NCBI RefSeq assembly: GCF_965638725.1
Contig: NC_134975.1
Coordinates: forward strand, 1,128,179-1,192,178
DNA length: 64,000 nucleotides
Source of the DNA: Aptenodytes patagonicus
Taxonomy: Eukaryota > Chordata > Aves > Sphenisciformes > Spheniscidae
Direction: 5' to 3'
The notes below the pieces were generated by a model, which was not told the origin of the DNA, searched no databases, and was given only the letters and a program-made list of their open reading frames with translations. The position numbers were made by a program, and so were the translations under genes. Position 1 is the first letter of the stretch, and each line of letters opens with the position of its first letter. Shown piece by piece: positions 21,437 through 33,655 of the stretch.

Positions 21437-24263
21437 GTAAGGGCGGACCGGCACCCCCGGGGGTGCGGGGGACCCGAAGGACTCCGACGGGACTCCCCGG
21501 CCGCTCGGTGCTCCCGGTTCCCCGGGCGACCCGCCGGGAAGGCGCGGGGGGCTCTGCCCCGACGGCGGAGCGGCGGGACCCCGTCCCGGGGGGGAGGGGG
21601 GGGGCTCCGCGCCCTCCGAGGGGAGCCGCCGGGGGTGCAGGGCGAAGGGTGGGACGGAGCCGGCGGCACCGAGCCCCAGCCGCTCCCTCCCCCGCAGCTC
21701 CCCGCAGCCGTCGGGGCTGGAGCCGCAGCCTCGGAGCCGGGCGGGGACCCCCGTGCTGGGGGCTCTGCCCTGCCTCGGGGCCGGGCACTGGCTGACAGCG
21801 GATCCGGCCACCCCCGGCCACGTCGGAGCCGGGTTTTCTCTGGGGATGGAGGTGACGAAGGTGATGGGGGAGATGAAGGACCTGCTCCAGCCCCCGGCTT
21901 TTGTTTCTCTGCTCCCGGAGGGGGCAGCCCGGGGAGGGGAGCCCGGTCGGAGTGCCCGGTGCTCTGCAAGCGCAGCCCCTTCCCCAGCGAGTCCTGCCCG
22001 GGGCCAGGACCCCAGCAGGGAGGAAACCAGCATCCCCCACCTTCCTCCCCTTTTTCCAGGTCTGTGTGGATGCTGCAGGGCTGCCCTTGAGCAGATTCCA
22101 CCCCCCAAATGTCAGCGCATCCCCTTTCCCCTGCCCCAGTTGCCTGAGGGTGGGACTGGGACTGGGACCATGAGTGGGACTGGGAGCTCTGGGCAGCCCC
22201 GGGTTCAGGACTCAGCCGACACTGGTGTCCCCGTAGCCACCCCGTTGGCTGTGCTGGAGCTGATGGAGCAGCTGTAGGGCTTTTAATCCGCCCTGCAGCC
22301 GGAGCCCACCGGGTCCACGTACAGCTGGGCCACATCCTGCTGCGTTCCCAGGCAGGACGTGGTGCAGAGGTCTCAAGCAAATCCTAATTTTCATGGTCTG
22401 CTTGTGGGTTTCTTGTCTTTCCCGCCCCTCTTGAATTCCCGGCCCCAGCTGCCTGTTTTGTTCCTGGCTCTTGCGCCAGCATCTTTCCTGCATCCTCCTC
22501 CCCAGCCCTCTGTGTTTCTTCTGCCTTGGGCGGCCCTGTCCGGGCTCAGGGTCTTCGTACCAGGGGCTGTGCGGGGCTGGAGTCGGTCAATCTTTGTCCT
22601 GAACCAACTGTCCTCCTCTGGGGGATCGAGTCCGTTGGAAGGAAACCAGTGGATGGTTGAAACCAAGTTCCTCTTCCCACAGGAAAGGAGAATGAATTGA
22701 ACCCACTTGTTTTGGGATGGGAGCTCGGTGCCTGGTGACACAAAGGGAGAGCATCTCCCTCTGCTATGAGCTGAGCCATCCCTACTTGAAAATTAAGTTT
22801 TCGGCTACAGCAGGCTTTTTCCTGCAGTGGGTTTCTTGTGGTTCTTTCCGGCAATGTGGGATGGAGACGTTCGAAAATGAAAGGTATCCAAAATAACGGG
22901 CCGGACAGGCTTCCCATTCCACAGTTGTTTCCTACACTCCTCTTCCGTGGGATACTGGGAAACTACCAGTTTGGTAGGGTGACTTCATCAGGCAATTCCC
23001 TCTTTGTCTAATTTCCTCTCCTTTTAAAGAAAAAAATCAGTATTCTGGAGAAAAAAAGAGAGCAAAATCCCTAAAAATTCAAACTGGATTTCCAAAGTGA
23101 CAACCTTCCGAAACATTTCCGTGGGAATACTGCGCTGCAAAGTGCAGGGAAGGGGGGAAGACGCTGGGCTCGCCTCTTGAACAGAGCCCCAAACCTAGTG
23201 ATTTTCTTCTGGGCTGGATTCTGGTGCACAGGACCAGCAAGGGACGGGAGCTGCAGGCAGGGACGCTGCGTTTGGGACAGGTCCCCAAGGGTGGAGTGAA
23301 AGTAAGCCTCAGACTGCAGCCTGGAAGGGTTTTGGAGCAGATCTGCAGCCGTTTCTGGGCTGCTCTTCCCACACAAAGCGGGTGCAGCCCTGTGATCCCA
23401 CCAGGAGGCTGGCAGAAGGTATGTGGACCCACTCCATCCTGGCTCAGCCAGACCCCTCCATCCGTCCCAAAGATGGTCCTTCACCACCTTCGCCCACCAG
23501 ATTTCCGAGCATCCGACAGACCCCTGTTACTCTGCCGAAGAGTTAATTGGGGACACATGGTCCTCCGGGGATACGATGGCTGCGCGCAGCAATTAACACC
23601 CTAATCCAGCCCGCAAGCCCCATCACACATATTAAAAGTGGGATTTTCCACGTGGGGTGGACAGGGGCAGTGGAACCAGGGCTTGGGCAGCACACTTTCA
23701 GCAAAGCTGCTTAGATGCTAAGCTTTATTAAATGAGTCAGGCACGATGACAGGATTTTTGGGGCTGATTAACATGAAACCCAGGCTGGCGTGTGCGGTGT
23801 GACCGCGTTCGTTATGGCAGAGGGAAACGAAGGTTCAAGCAAATGTGCTCAGGTTAGAAGAGCTCAGGCAGGAAAATCTCCAGAGGCAGCTCAGCAGAGG
23901 ACCTTTACGTTCAGGCTCCCTTTTGCAACCCACAACGGGACAAATCAGGGTTGAAGCCACAAGGGGAGGGACTCATGAGTGGGAATAACCCCAAAATTGA
24001 ATTGTTGGAAGCCCTGGGCCCTGGAAAAGAGCTGCTGGGCCCCAGGGAGAGGCTTCAGTGGCTCCCCAAAAAATTCAGCAGAAATTATTGTAGATAGATA
24101 AATAGATAGATGATGGATAAATAGATTCTGTAGGTACCATTGGTGGACGGAAAGCAATTGATGCCTCTGGAAGATGATTTTGACCTCGGTTCCTAATGCC
24201 CTCAGCATGTTGAGTGACTCTCCTGCTGGAATTCGTTAACATCTCCTTGTCCCTTTGTTGCAG
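21437..24263 (+). other. NEUROD4: NEUROD4 intron
   Basis: An intron of about 2.8 kb between the leader exon and the coding exon. Its first part is a CpG-island continuation. From about 22.3 kb it becomes AT-richer, and it ends with a GATA/AGAT microsatellite (24089-24128) and the acceptor CCCTTTGTTGCAG. No other gene seen. Confidence 0.55.
24089..24128 (+). repeat. GATA-type microsatellite
   Basis: Interrupted tetranucleotide repeats of TAGATAGATAAATAGATAGA type lie in the NEUROD4 intron, about 145 bp before the coding exon. Confidence 0.8.
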
Positions 24264-24272
24264 AGATCAGAG

Positions 24273-25268
24273 ATGACCAAGACGTATGCCAAGCCCAAAG
24301 AGATGGCGGAGCTTGTGAGCGCCCAAGCTTGGATGGACGAAACGTTGGGCTCCAAAGATGAGCTGAAGGAAGAGGACAGCAGGCAAGGTCCTTTTGGATT
24401 GATGTCTGGCTTGAATGAAGAGCACGACAGCATCGAGGAAGAAGAGGAGGAAGAGGATGATGGGGAAAAGCCGAAGAGAAGAGGACCAAAGAAGAAGAAA
24501 ATGACCAAGGCGAGGCTGGAGCGGTTCAGGGCCCGGCGGGTGAAGGCCAACGCCCGGGAGCGCACGCGGATGCACGGTCTGAATGATGCTCTTGACAACC
24601 TGAGGAGGGTGATGCCCTGCTACTCCAAGACTCAGAAATTGTCCAAGATTGAGACACTGAGGCTTGCAAGGAACTACATCTGGGCTCTGTCTGAGGTGCT
24701 CGAGACGGGGCAGACTCCTGAAGGGAAGAGCTTTGTGGAGATGCTCTGCAAGGGCTTGTCCCAGCCCACCAGCAACCTGGTGGCTGGCTGTCTGCAGCTG
24801 GGACCGCAGACCTTGTTCCTGGAGAAGCATGAAGAAAAGTCCCCGGTGTGTGAATCGGCCATATCCAGCCACTCCTTCAGCTACCAGTCCCCAGGGCTCC
24901 CAAGCCCACCCTACGGGACCATGGAAACACATCTGCTGCATTTAAAGCCTCCGACCTTCAAGAGCTTGGTGGATGCTTCCTTTGGAAACCATCCCTCTGA
25001 CTGCACCACTCCCCCCTATGAGGGTCCCCTGACGCCGCCCCTGAGCATCAGCGGGAACTTCTCCTTGAAGCAAGATGGGTCTCCAGACCTGGATAAATCC
25101 TACAGCTTCATGGCCCACTATCCCTCAGTCAGCCTGGCTGGAGCACATGGACATGCCTCTCACTTCCAAAACACAGTGCCCCGCTACGAGATCCCCATAG
25201 ACATGAGCTATGAGTCCTACCCACACCACGTGGCCGGGCCTCAGCTCAACGCCATCTTCAACGAATAG
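24273..25268 (+). CDS. NEUROD4: NEUROD4 (NeuroM/ATH-3), neural bHLH transcription factor
   Basis: A single uninterrupted coding exon of 331 residues, the same length as human NEUROD4. It is a nuclear bHLH activator that pairs with E proteins on E-boxes and drives neuronal differentiation in neural tube, retina and cranial ganglia. The N-terminus [11 protein letters not shown] is diagnostic. A glutamate-rich stretch (about 55-63) precedes a basic nuclear-localisation patch (KRRGPKKKK, about 69-76). The bHLH spans about residues 87-141, with [12 protein letters not shown] as the basic region and [14 protein letters not shown] as helix 2. A NeuroD-family domain follows, ending ...QLNAIFNE. The start was chosen from the family N-terminus; an acceptor lies 9 nt upstream. 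The frame is intact. Confidence 0.98.
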   Translation: MTKTYAKPKEMAELVSAQAWMDETLGSKDELKEEDSRQGPFGLMSGLNEEHDSIEEEEEEEDDGEKPKRRGPKKKKMTKARLERFRARRVKANARERTRMHGLNDALDNLRRVMPCYSKTQKLSKIETLRLARNYIWALSEVLETGQTPEGKSFVEMLCKGLSQPTSNLVAGCLQLGPQTLFLEKHEEKSPVCESAISSHSFSYQSPGLPSPPYGTMETHLLHLKPPTFKSLVDASFGNHPSDCTTPPYEGPLTPPLSISGNFSLKQDGSPDLDKSYSFMAHYPSVSLAGAHGHASHFQNTVPRYEIPIDMSYESYPHHVAGPQLNAIFNE

Positions 25269-26920
25269 CAAAGCAGAGTTAGACCCAAATTCTTGATGCA
25301 GAGAGAAGTTCAGCCGCGTCGTGGAGCTGTTTCTAGAACGGACACAACTGGAGCGAGGATATTGCCGCTATGGGGTGACAGACTTCTGAGCATCCCTGCA
25401 GGACATCGCTGTGGAAGGTTCAGCTGGCCCTCCTGTCCTCTCCCAACAGGTCTGCACTGGTGCCACCTCACTGATTTCTGAGCTGTCCCCAGGAGCCACG
25501 TGAACCCTTCCTGACAGCTGAACTCTGAGCAGCCACCGCCGAAAGCTGAGCTGTTGCCTCCCACTGCCTCTCCCCTAGAGATGCTCATGAAGGTGGCTTC
25601 ACCCTGCAGGACTTTCTGTCTGAATGTGCTCCAGCACTTGGGATTGTCCGTTGCCAAGATGTTACGGCTCCTTTTCCTCCTTCCTTGGGGTGCTGGGGCA
25701 TGGGCACACCTCTGTCTCGCATCAGGTGGAGACAAGCCCCTCCTGCCCCTTGGGATGACCGGTTCCCCTTCCACACACTCTGATGGGAACATGGTTTTCC
25801 CAGTCCAGCCATGGCCAGGCGGGCTGGCAGAGATGGGTTTGATCTGGACCACTTGCAGAAGACCAACACGGTTGCTCCTCCTTGAAGCTTCCCACCCAAC
25901 GGAGGACCTTATCTTTGCTGCCACCACATCATTCAGGGATGGCACGGTCCAGCCAGGCTCAGAGCTTCTCCGTGACCGTCCCTCCACTGCTCTCCTCCTG
26001 CACTGAGCCCTGCTGCCCGTCCTCTCCTGAGCCTCAGACCTCGCCTGTGACCTGCAACCAGCATGAGATTATCAGCACACGGATCTTGAAACCTCGTTAA
26101 GGGACTGTTGATCTTTCAGAGCACAAATATCCCGGCTGGAAGAGGAGCTCTCAGCTGAACCCTTGCTCCTGACTAGGGCCACGTCTTCTTACGGTTTGTA
26201 GTGTTATTTATCATGATCTGTGTCCTGAAGACATCCTGCCAAAAGAAGTGTGTCTTAATTTCCTGTTTTATTTATTATTTACTGTGTGTGTGTGGGGGTC
26301 TAATTTATTTCCTTCCATTTTACATGAAATGTGGAATGTGCTAAATAACCTCCTCATTTTCCAGTTGACTTCCAAGTGCTTAGTTGGAGTTAGCTTTGTA
26401 GAGACGTGTGGTTTTTGCAGTGCTGTTGCTCCAGGATTATTTATTAGCCATTATTTATTTAATTTATTTTCTTCCTGCCCTCACGGTCTATTCTCTGGTG
26501 ATGAAACCAAGTATTTAACCAAGGGGTTACATATTTAATGTTCAACTACATATTTAACATTGCCATTTCTTGGATTTTGGAGGTTGATCGTGCCCAGCAG
26601 CTCCCGACTTGTCCCTTGTATTTCTATATGAGCAATAACTTTTAAAGGCTATGCAACTATTTTTGTTTTCAAGAAAATCCAGGCAACTATTTTTGATGTC
26701 CCACGGGCCTTGCGAGCCCGGCTGGCCAAACCTCCCTGTTCTGCAGAGGTGTTTTTTATAGCGTTGGGAATTTGGAGATGACTTGAGCTCCGGAGGTCCC
26801 TGCCCAGCCCCCGGGTCCTGGGGCTTCTTCCCTTTTGTACTGAGAGCAAATGTTTATCCTTTTGTAAAGAAAGCGGAATTGGGTTTTTAGCTCAAATAAA
26901 GTTGTGGTCTTGTTTCAAGC
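25269..26920 (+). promoter_or_regulatory. NEUROD4: NEUROD4 3' UTR, AU-rich, with poly(A) signal
   Basis: About 1.65 kb of non-coding sequence ends at AATAAA (26895-26900), followed by a TGTGGTCTTGTTT downstream element. The stretch 26195-26560 is rich in ATTTA and TTATTTATT words (TTTATTTATTATTTAC, ATTATTTATTTAATTT). These are typical AU-rich elements that shorten mRNA life, as would suit a transient neurogenic factor. Confidence 0.75.
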
Positions 26921-27289
26921 AGCATCGCCCCGGGGCTGTTGTCTCTTTTTCTGTGGTCTTTAGCGTGGTGGTGGTGGTGGTGGTGATGAGGGGCTGCCTG
27001 GGGGGAACCAGAGGATCCGAACCCACCCTGTACTGGGCTCCAGCTGGGATCCCTGACCTTGGGGCTGGGCTCCACGGGCTGCTGCCGGTGGCCAGCGCTG
27101 GCCATGGGACCAGCACTGGCCGTGGGACTCCCTGGGAAGGGACTCCCTGGGAAGGTCATCTCCAGAGGCATGGGGAGGGGGTGGGTGGTGGGGGGCTCGG
27201 CTGTGGGACGAGGGTGGGTGCATTTAACAAGGAGCTGCTGCTGGCTCTGCCCAGGGGCTCTGCCCGTCCGGCCCCGGCGTTCATCGGGT

Positions 27290-27545
27290 GCACGTCACGA
27301 ACACGCGCGCGCACACGTGTAGACGTGCACGCAAACACGCACGTAGTCACACGGGTGCTGCCCCAGACGCGCACACATGTGTGCACCTATATGGACGTGC
27401 CTATACAGGCGTGCACACACAAATACCACACGCACGTGCACAGACACGTGCAGACAACCCTGTGCACGCTGACACGCCACGCACGTACATGCGGATGCAT
27501 TGTCCTGCACAGCTCTGCGTGTGCACACACCCTTGTGAGCAATGC
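27290..27545 (+). repeat. Alternating purine-pyrimidine (CA/CG/TG) tract
   Basis: A degenerate tract of CACACGCACG-type words over about 250 bp. Such alternating sequence can adopt Z-DNA. Confidence 0.75.
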
Positions 27546-28329
27546 ATGGAGGCACAAAGGGAGATGTGCACATGCAAGCACACGCACACGCGGGTCGGCT
27601 CTGCACCCGTGGCCGTGCAGAGGCACTGGGATGCATCCTGCCTGCTCCGCGAACGGCAGCGTTGTGCCTACGCAGGGGACACAGGCGTGCTGACTTCACC
27701 CCATCTAAGCCATCGCCCCTACTGAAAGCGGGGGGGGTGCGTGACCCGGCCCCCGCAGCACCCACGAGTCCTCATTTCCCAGCTGCGCTAAAAACCCGAA
27801 ACAGCTTCTGGCTGCCATCGGGGCCTCTCCTCCCCGCAGCCCCCGCGGCCCCTCGCGCGGGGACCCCACGCTCCACGTGTCCTCGCACAGCTCAGTGCTT
27901 CTCCGTCCCCCAGCCCCGCGCGCCGGCTGCTGTTGGGAGCCCGGTGGGAGCTGCCGAGAACCTCGTCCCTGCAAGCTGTGCCCGGCACGTGGCTGCCACT
28001 GCCCCGCGTGGGGCGAGGGCGGGGGGCTCTCTGGGGGGACCCGCAGCTGCAGCCGCGCTGCAAAGGGCTGGGAGAGATGCTGCGGCTCCGAGCGGGGACA
28101 GCGCTGAGCCTCACGGGAGGTGTGAGCCGGGCAGGGGGCTGGCGAGGAGAGGAGACCTCGTGTGTCCCCCAAGCAAGTGGGGAGCGGCTGCTTTGGGGAG
28201 CGGGCTGGGCTGGGGATGCGCCTACCTGGGCACGCACCTACCTGGGGATGGGTCTTAGCCTGCCCCGGTCTGTACCGTGGGCTGGGGGTTATTGCAGCCT
28301 GTGGAAATGGGGAGACCCTTCCCAGCATG

Positions 28330-28600
28330 TACGCACAACATATATATGCACCCGCACTTTCTCAAAACACTCCAGCACTTACACACGTGTGCCCACAGAG
28401 AGAGAGACGTGCATAAATAAGTAGGTACAACATCTGTGCATGCACACGCAGACTCGCAACCCTCCTGCGCAGCTCTGTGCTGGATACCTAAGGCCGTGCA
28501 CAAATGCGCACACGTGCACACAAACCCCCACCCCGGACAGCTACGGACGCGCACACGTGTGCCCACACCCACAAACACGCACCCGAGGGCAGCGTGACCC
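28330..28600 (+). repeat. Second CA/CG/TG tract
   Basis: The same composition as the tract at 27.3 kb, more interrupted, including GCACACGTGTGCCCACA twice (about 28380 and 28550). Confidence 0.65.
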
Positions 28601-30184
28601 CCCCCCCAAACAATGCTCTAGGAGCAGCGGGATAAGGACAGTGGCCGGCTGCCCGCTGGTGCCCAGGGTCCAGCTGTGCCCCTGGCCCCCCCCCCCCCGC
28701 CCCGGCCCTTCACTCGCTGGCCGGTGGCCAAGCCCTGCTCGGTGCCAGGTCCCCCGGGGCGCGTGTGCGCCCGACAGCAGGGGAATCGCCCCTTCCAGCA
28801 GCCCCAGCCTGTGCCAAGAGGGCAGGGAGCCGTGCCAGGCTGGGGCAAACGCTGCCCTGCTCCTGCGCCGGCCCCCGCGGGGCTGCGCGTGTGCACGGGC
28901 GTGCGAGAGCACAGCTGGCCCCCGCTATGCGTGCGGGGGCAAGGGAATACCCCTGCGTGTGCGCACACAGGGTGAGCGGTCCGTGAGGAGCTCCGGGGTC
29001 ATGGCTACGCTGGCTGGCACTTGGGCTTGTTTAAATCCCCCATGTCTCTGCAGGACGCGGAGGCTCGGCTCTGCTGAGGCTGCTGTGATGGCGAGGAGCT
29101 GAGAACTGGCGCACTCGCTGCACCACACGGTTCCCAGCACCGGCACGGCCTGGGCATGATTGGGGCAGGTCCCTCTTCCCCTCTGGGTGGCCCGGATGGG
29201 GTCCGTCTTCACCCCACGCCTTGGCAGGGCCCCACGGCCGCCCCCCCACCCACCTCCTCCCAGCGTGGGGGGAGGCTGGGAGAGGTCCCACAGCCGGGGG
29301 GGTGGACGGGGCAGGCAGGGTCTGGGTGCTGGGAAGGGCTCCTGGGGGAGCAACGCCGCTTTTTCACCAGCCCTAGTGAGAACCCACAGAAACGCTGGGG
29401 ACGAGTGGGTGCCCAGGAGCTGAGCCCTGCGAGTCGAGTCCATCAGCTGCACTTACGCAGCTTTAGTGACTAATTAGCATGTAGGACAAAGGAGCCCTTG
29501 TTAAAAACTCTCCCCTTCCCATATGACGACACAGCTGAGACTGGAGGATGCTCCTTCTCCTGGAAGAAGGACCAGGGAGGCTGGAGCAGGTATCGGGAAC
29601 CTCCGTCGTCTCCTCATGCTCCAGCTCCTGCGTCTCCAATTGCTGGGTGAGCATCGGTTTTGGATGCAGTGCAGAGACATCTCCAGACACCTCTTGGACT
29701 TCTAAAGCTTTGCTTTAAGTCCACCAGGGTCTCCATCTGGGCCCATGTGGAGGTCGGCTTGGATGGCAGAGCAGCCCTTCCAGCCCCTCTCTGGCACCCC
29801 AGCAGCCAGCCCCATCCTTGGGGGACCTGGCCAAAAAACCAGGACTCTTTTTTTAAGGATACTGGCAGGAGAAAGCCAGCTGGGGAGCATGCAAGATGAA
29901 GGATGACCATCAGAGCTGAAAAAGCCAGCTGGGAACAACCTCCTACACTGTCCTTTCCTGGGCAGGTGGAGAAGACCCCAAGGCAGGGATGCTTCATCTC
30001 CCATCCCACGTGAGGCATTCCCACGGCAGCGATTGGGGCGTCCAGCACCAGCCAGGCACGTGGCTTGGTCAGCGGTGGTGGTGTCCATGGCAAAGCCACA
30101 GTTGGGAGCAACTCTTCATTCTGAGGGTCCTGGCTCCAAGTCGCCCTGGTTTCCACAGTGGGGCGGGAGTGCCCAGAGCTGTAT

Positions 30185-30415
30185 AATTGCTAAGTCCTTT
30201 TAAACCCCAGATTTAAAAGCTGTAATTCTGATATTGTTTGTAATCTGATAACACTGTGAGCCACTGAGCTCTTAATGTGCCCAGCTTGGGAAACCACGAG
30301 GATTTTCCCACTAAGCCGAAATATCAGACTGTTGATTCCTGAGTTAATCGTCTTTTCCCCCTTGGGGACATCAGATTTTGGCAACTAACTTTCTTGCTGA
30401 TTAGTGTGGGCCGGT
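30185..30415. promoter_or_regulatory. AT-rich island, candidate regulatory element
   Basis: A sharply AT-rich patch contains CTTTTAAACC, GTAATCTGATAAC, TTAATGTG, GAGTTAATCG and CTGATTAG. Composition contrasts with both flanks. It is 3.3 kb downstream of the NEUROD4 poly(A) signal. No conservation evidence is available here. Confidence 0.3.
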
Positions 30416-32464
30416 GGGAGAGGAGCTGCGCGTGGTCCCAAGAGGATCAATGTGGTGGCACCACGCTTGGTCCTGAGGAAACTGGGATGTGCCAGGGTAC
30501 AGCCTGTCTGCACCCACTAGGCATCGAGGGTTAAACTGGGCTTGTCACGACCCTCAGGCTCACACCGTGTGTTGCAAACCAACCCACCATTTGCATGTTT
30601 GCAGCCTTCAGGACCAGTCTCTTCTTTCCATGAGTCCAAGCTGTTGCTCCTGGACGTGGCGCAGGCGGGTAACTCCTGCGCACGGGGCGTCCCCATCCCT
30701 GCATCATCCAGCATCCTCCACCAGCATTCCACCAAGCCCTGGAGCAGTGTGCGTGCGGCTCCGGCCGCCCAAGTCCTTGGAGCATGGGACTGGGCAACGT
30801 CGCAGCACAGGAGATCGATCTCCTTGGACATGCTGTGGGGATGGATGGCTGGGAGAAGAGCCTGGCCAGCCTTAGCTGCAGTGCCCCAGCCAGCGTGTCC
30901 CGGGCTGGGATGTCCTGTGAGCTTTCAAAGGTTGCACCTCATCCATCTAACCGGGGATCCGTGGCTGCCCCACCACCCTGCTACACCCCCTGCACCCTGC
31001 CCGGGCCAGGGGACCCAGGGGAGGGCAAGGTCCCCTCCCCACATCCAGGCCGGTGGAGGTGGGACCGAGCTCCCCATCCCGCCAGCTCCTCCGGAGCCTC
31101 CTGCCAGCGCGGGATGGGTAATTCGCACAAATCCTGGCGCTGGCTCCCCCGAGCCCCTAAGCTCTTTGCCGCGCTCCAGATCAGCCGCGGTTCAATCTGT
31201 TTGCAAAGCTGTACAGAGTGTTTACGCAGCGGGGACTGGTCCAGGGGATTAGGGGAAACGCTCCCCCAGCATCTGCTTGATCCAGCCGCGGCCAGTGTCG
31301 GGGCACCCCTTGCCTCGGGGGGCCATCCCGGCTCTCCCAGCCTTCCCAATCCCCACCCTGCCATGGGATCCAGGGAGTGCGCTGTCTCCAAAGGTGCTGT
31401 GGGTCCTCCTGGCACCCAAAGGGATTTTGCTGCTGGCAAAGGGTCTCACTCATAGGGGGGATGTCATGGTCTTACCCCCGAGCTGTTGTGGGTCCTGGTG
31501 GGCTGGCTGACCCCAAGGAGAGCTCAGGGCAACAAGAGGGACTGTCATGCACCTGGGAGAGGTGTCACCCCCCTCCCCTGGACTCCGGGGAGTCTCAGGA
31601 CATCCCTGAGTGATGAACCCATGAGTACCTGGGCAATCCTAACCCCGTGCCAGCTTCCAGCAGCAGAAGGTCCCCTCTCGTAGGGTCCACTCCTTCCTGA
31701 ACCCCTCTTTAGTGTCCAGAGCTGAGCCAGAGTGTGATGACCATGCGGAGAGAAGGGGATGCAGACGCCACCATGAACTGAGTCTTACCCTGGCTGGGCT
31801 TGCAGGCAGCGGTGGCCGGGGTGAGGGAGGACGATGGGCTCTGTTTGGAGGATGCCACACGCAGCACTGCAGCCTTCTCCCCCTCTCCCACCATCTGCCC
31901 TGGTCTGGAAGCCTCAGAGATCATGTTTGAGGGACGTTCCTGGGGTGTCACTTGGACCTGAGCCCTGGTGCTCCAGCAGACTGGATGGAAAACACCTGGG
32001 CCACCAGAAGAGCTTGTGGGGACGCGGCTGCTCGTCCCCAAGCTGTGCCAGCCCACAGCCGTCCCACAGTCCGCTCTGCTGAGGGCCGTGGTCACCACCT
32101 GGGCTGCTGTTGGGGCAGTAAATCGTGTCCTGCAAGAGCAGAGCACGTCGCTGTCCTGCACACAAGGATCTGGGCTCCCGGCAAGGGCTGGCAGCCTGAA
32201 GCATCCCAAAGTCAGCCTGCGGGAACAGGCGGCCCCGCTGCCTGGGCTGGGATGGGACCAGGGCTGCACGCCCCATCCCGGCGGCTGAGCAGCTCCGTCC
32301 GGACCGGCGGCAGCACAGGCAGCGCGGGCAGGGACAGGCAGCCCTGGGCAATCCCCGGAGCCCACGCTGGCATCTGGGTGGCACCAGGCGTTTCATTCAG
32401 CCCCTTCCTTGGCTGAGACGTGGGAGATGGCAGCTGTCACGCACTGGCCAGCACACACACACAG

Positions 32465-32715
32465 GGTTGGGGTTTTTTTATATTACAATACAAGTTCAGG
32501 AACCTCCCAGCTTAATCCCCACCAGATAAACTAACAGCGGAGAGATTTGGAGTTATTGACGAAGTCTTGCTGCTCGGGCGAGATTAGAGCTCGGCTTAAT
32601 CTTGTAGCAGGAGGGTTTGGGGACGGTTTAATCAGAATTTGTACAGGAATAATCCCGTCTTTAAACTCGTCCCCGGCCCAATCCCTCCCAAGTTGTAATC
32701 AGGCAGGAGTCTCTC
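32465..32715. promoter_or_regulatory. AT-rich island, candidate regulatory element
   Basis: It contains TTTTTTTATATTACAATACAAG followed by repeated TTAATC words (CTTAATCCCC, CTTAATCTTG, TTTAATCAG). TAATC is the core of K50 homeodomain (OTX/CRX/PITX) sites. Confidence 0.3.
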
Positions 32716-33594
32716 AGATGAAGAGGCCTTGGGGGGTATTTCCAGCCCAAGTGATGCAGGAGGAGCCCCAGAGATGTGAGCCAAGGGCAGGCAGGTGCTG
32801 AAGACCCCGTACGCGCCCACCCACGGGCACTGCCACCTCCTCCAGCCGTTCCCTGAAGGGGAAACTGAGGCACTGACCCCAGTAAACCCTGAGGCTCTAA
32901 TTCTTGCTCTCCCCCTGTGTGGTGACTCAATACGGGTTTCTGCAAAGGATTAAACTTGCCAGATTCAGCCATATGCCCACGAGATGCCCAAGCCGGTGTC
33001 AGCCCTGGAGGTACCTGGAGGCTGAGGGGGGGGGACACTGGGATGTCACCTGGCCAGGAAAGCATGAATCCCCCCTGGACGATGGGATGGGCACCGAAAG
33101 GCAGGTGGCACGAGGATGAGCCCAACCCTGAGGACTAACCCGAAGCCGGGGGCTCATCCTGCTTCCCACAGCCCCCCTGTGCTCCGGATGGGGCCCTGAG
33201 CAAGCAGCCGTGCTGGGCTATTGGAAGGAGATCTCCCGGGCAAGCAGCCCTGCACAAAACCCACCTAACTCACAAATAAAAGTTAAATCACCTGCAAACG
33301 ATGTTGCAACCGGCATCGAGAGAGCTGGGTGCATGTTTTTGCCCTCCAAACCCTGCCACGGGTGCCATAAGCTGCTCCTTTAACCTTACCGTGCCTCAGT
33401 TTCCCCCCCAGGGCTGCCGGGATCGCCGGACCCTTGTGCAGCGCCAGCGCCCGGCGGGGACGCGGCTGCTTTTGTGCCGCGCCGGCTCTTTCAGGGAGCA
33501 CAAAGACGGGACACGGCGGCACAGATGGACCCTTTCAGAGGGGAGCGGGCTCCTTTCTCCGTCTGCCGCTGGGCTCTGCCTTCCGTCGCAATCC

Positions 33595-33655
33595 CCCTTA
33601 ATTGAATCCGCACTTTCATAGCTCATTACCCCCCTGATGGATTGGATTAGCCCGG
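33595..33655. promoter_or_regulatory. Cluster of homeodomain-like motifs
   Basis: Over about 60 bp: TTAATTGAATCC, CTCATTACC and GGATTA (33644-33649). Dense for a GC-rich setting. Confidence 0.25.

Noticed and set aside
21037-22380. 447-codon minus-strand frame over the NEUROD4 leader exon
   Set aside because: CpG-island shadow frame, rich in Arg/Pro/Gly/Ala, with no domain.
26892-27223. Histidine-repeat frames near 26970
   Set aside because: Produced by a (TGG)n/(CCA)n simple repeat.
27288-27765. Cys/His-rich frames resembling zinc-binding peptides
   Set aside because: Low-complexity translation of the CA/CG/TG tract; spacing of Cys and His is irregular.
30190-30384. 64-codon minus-strand frame in an AT-rich island
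   Set aside because: Unusually long for local AT content, but no homologue, no splice or poly(A) context, and the patch looks more like regulatory DNA.
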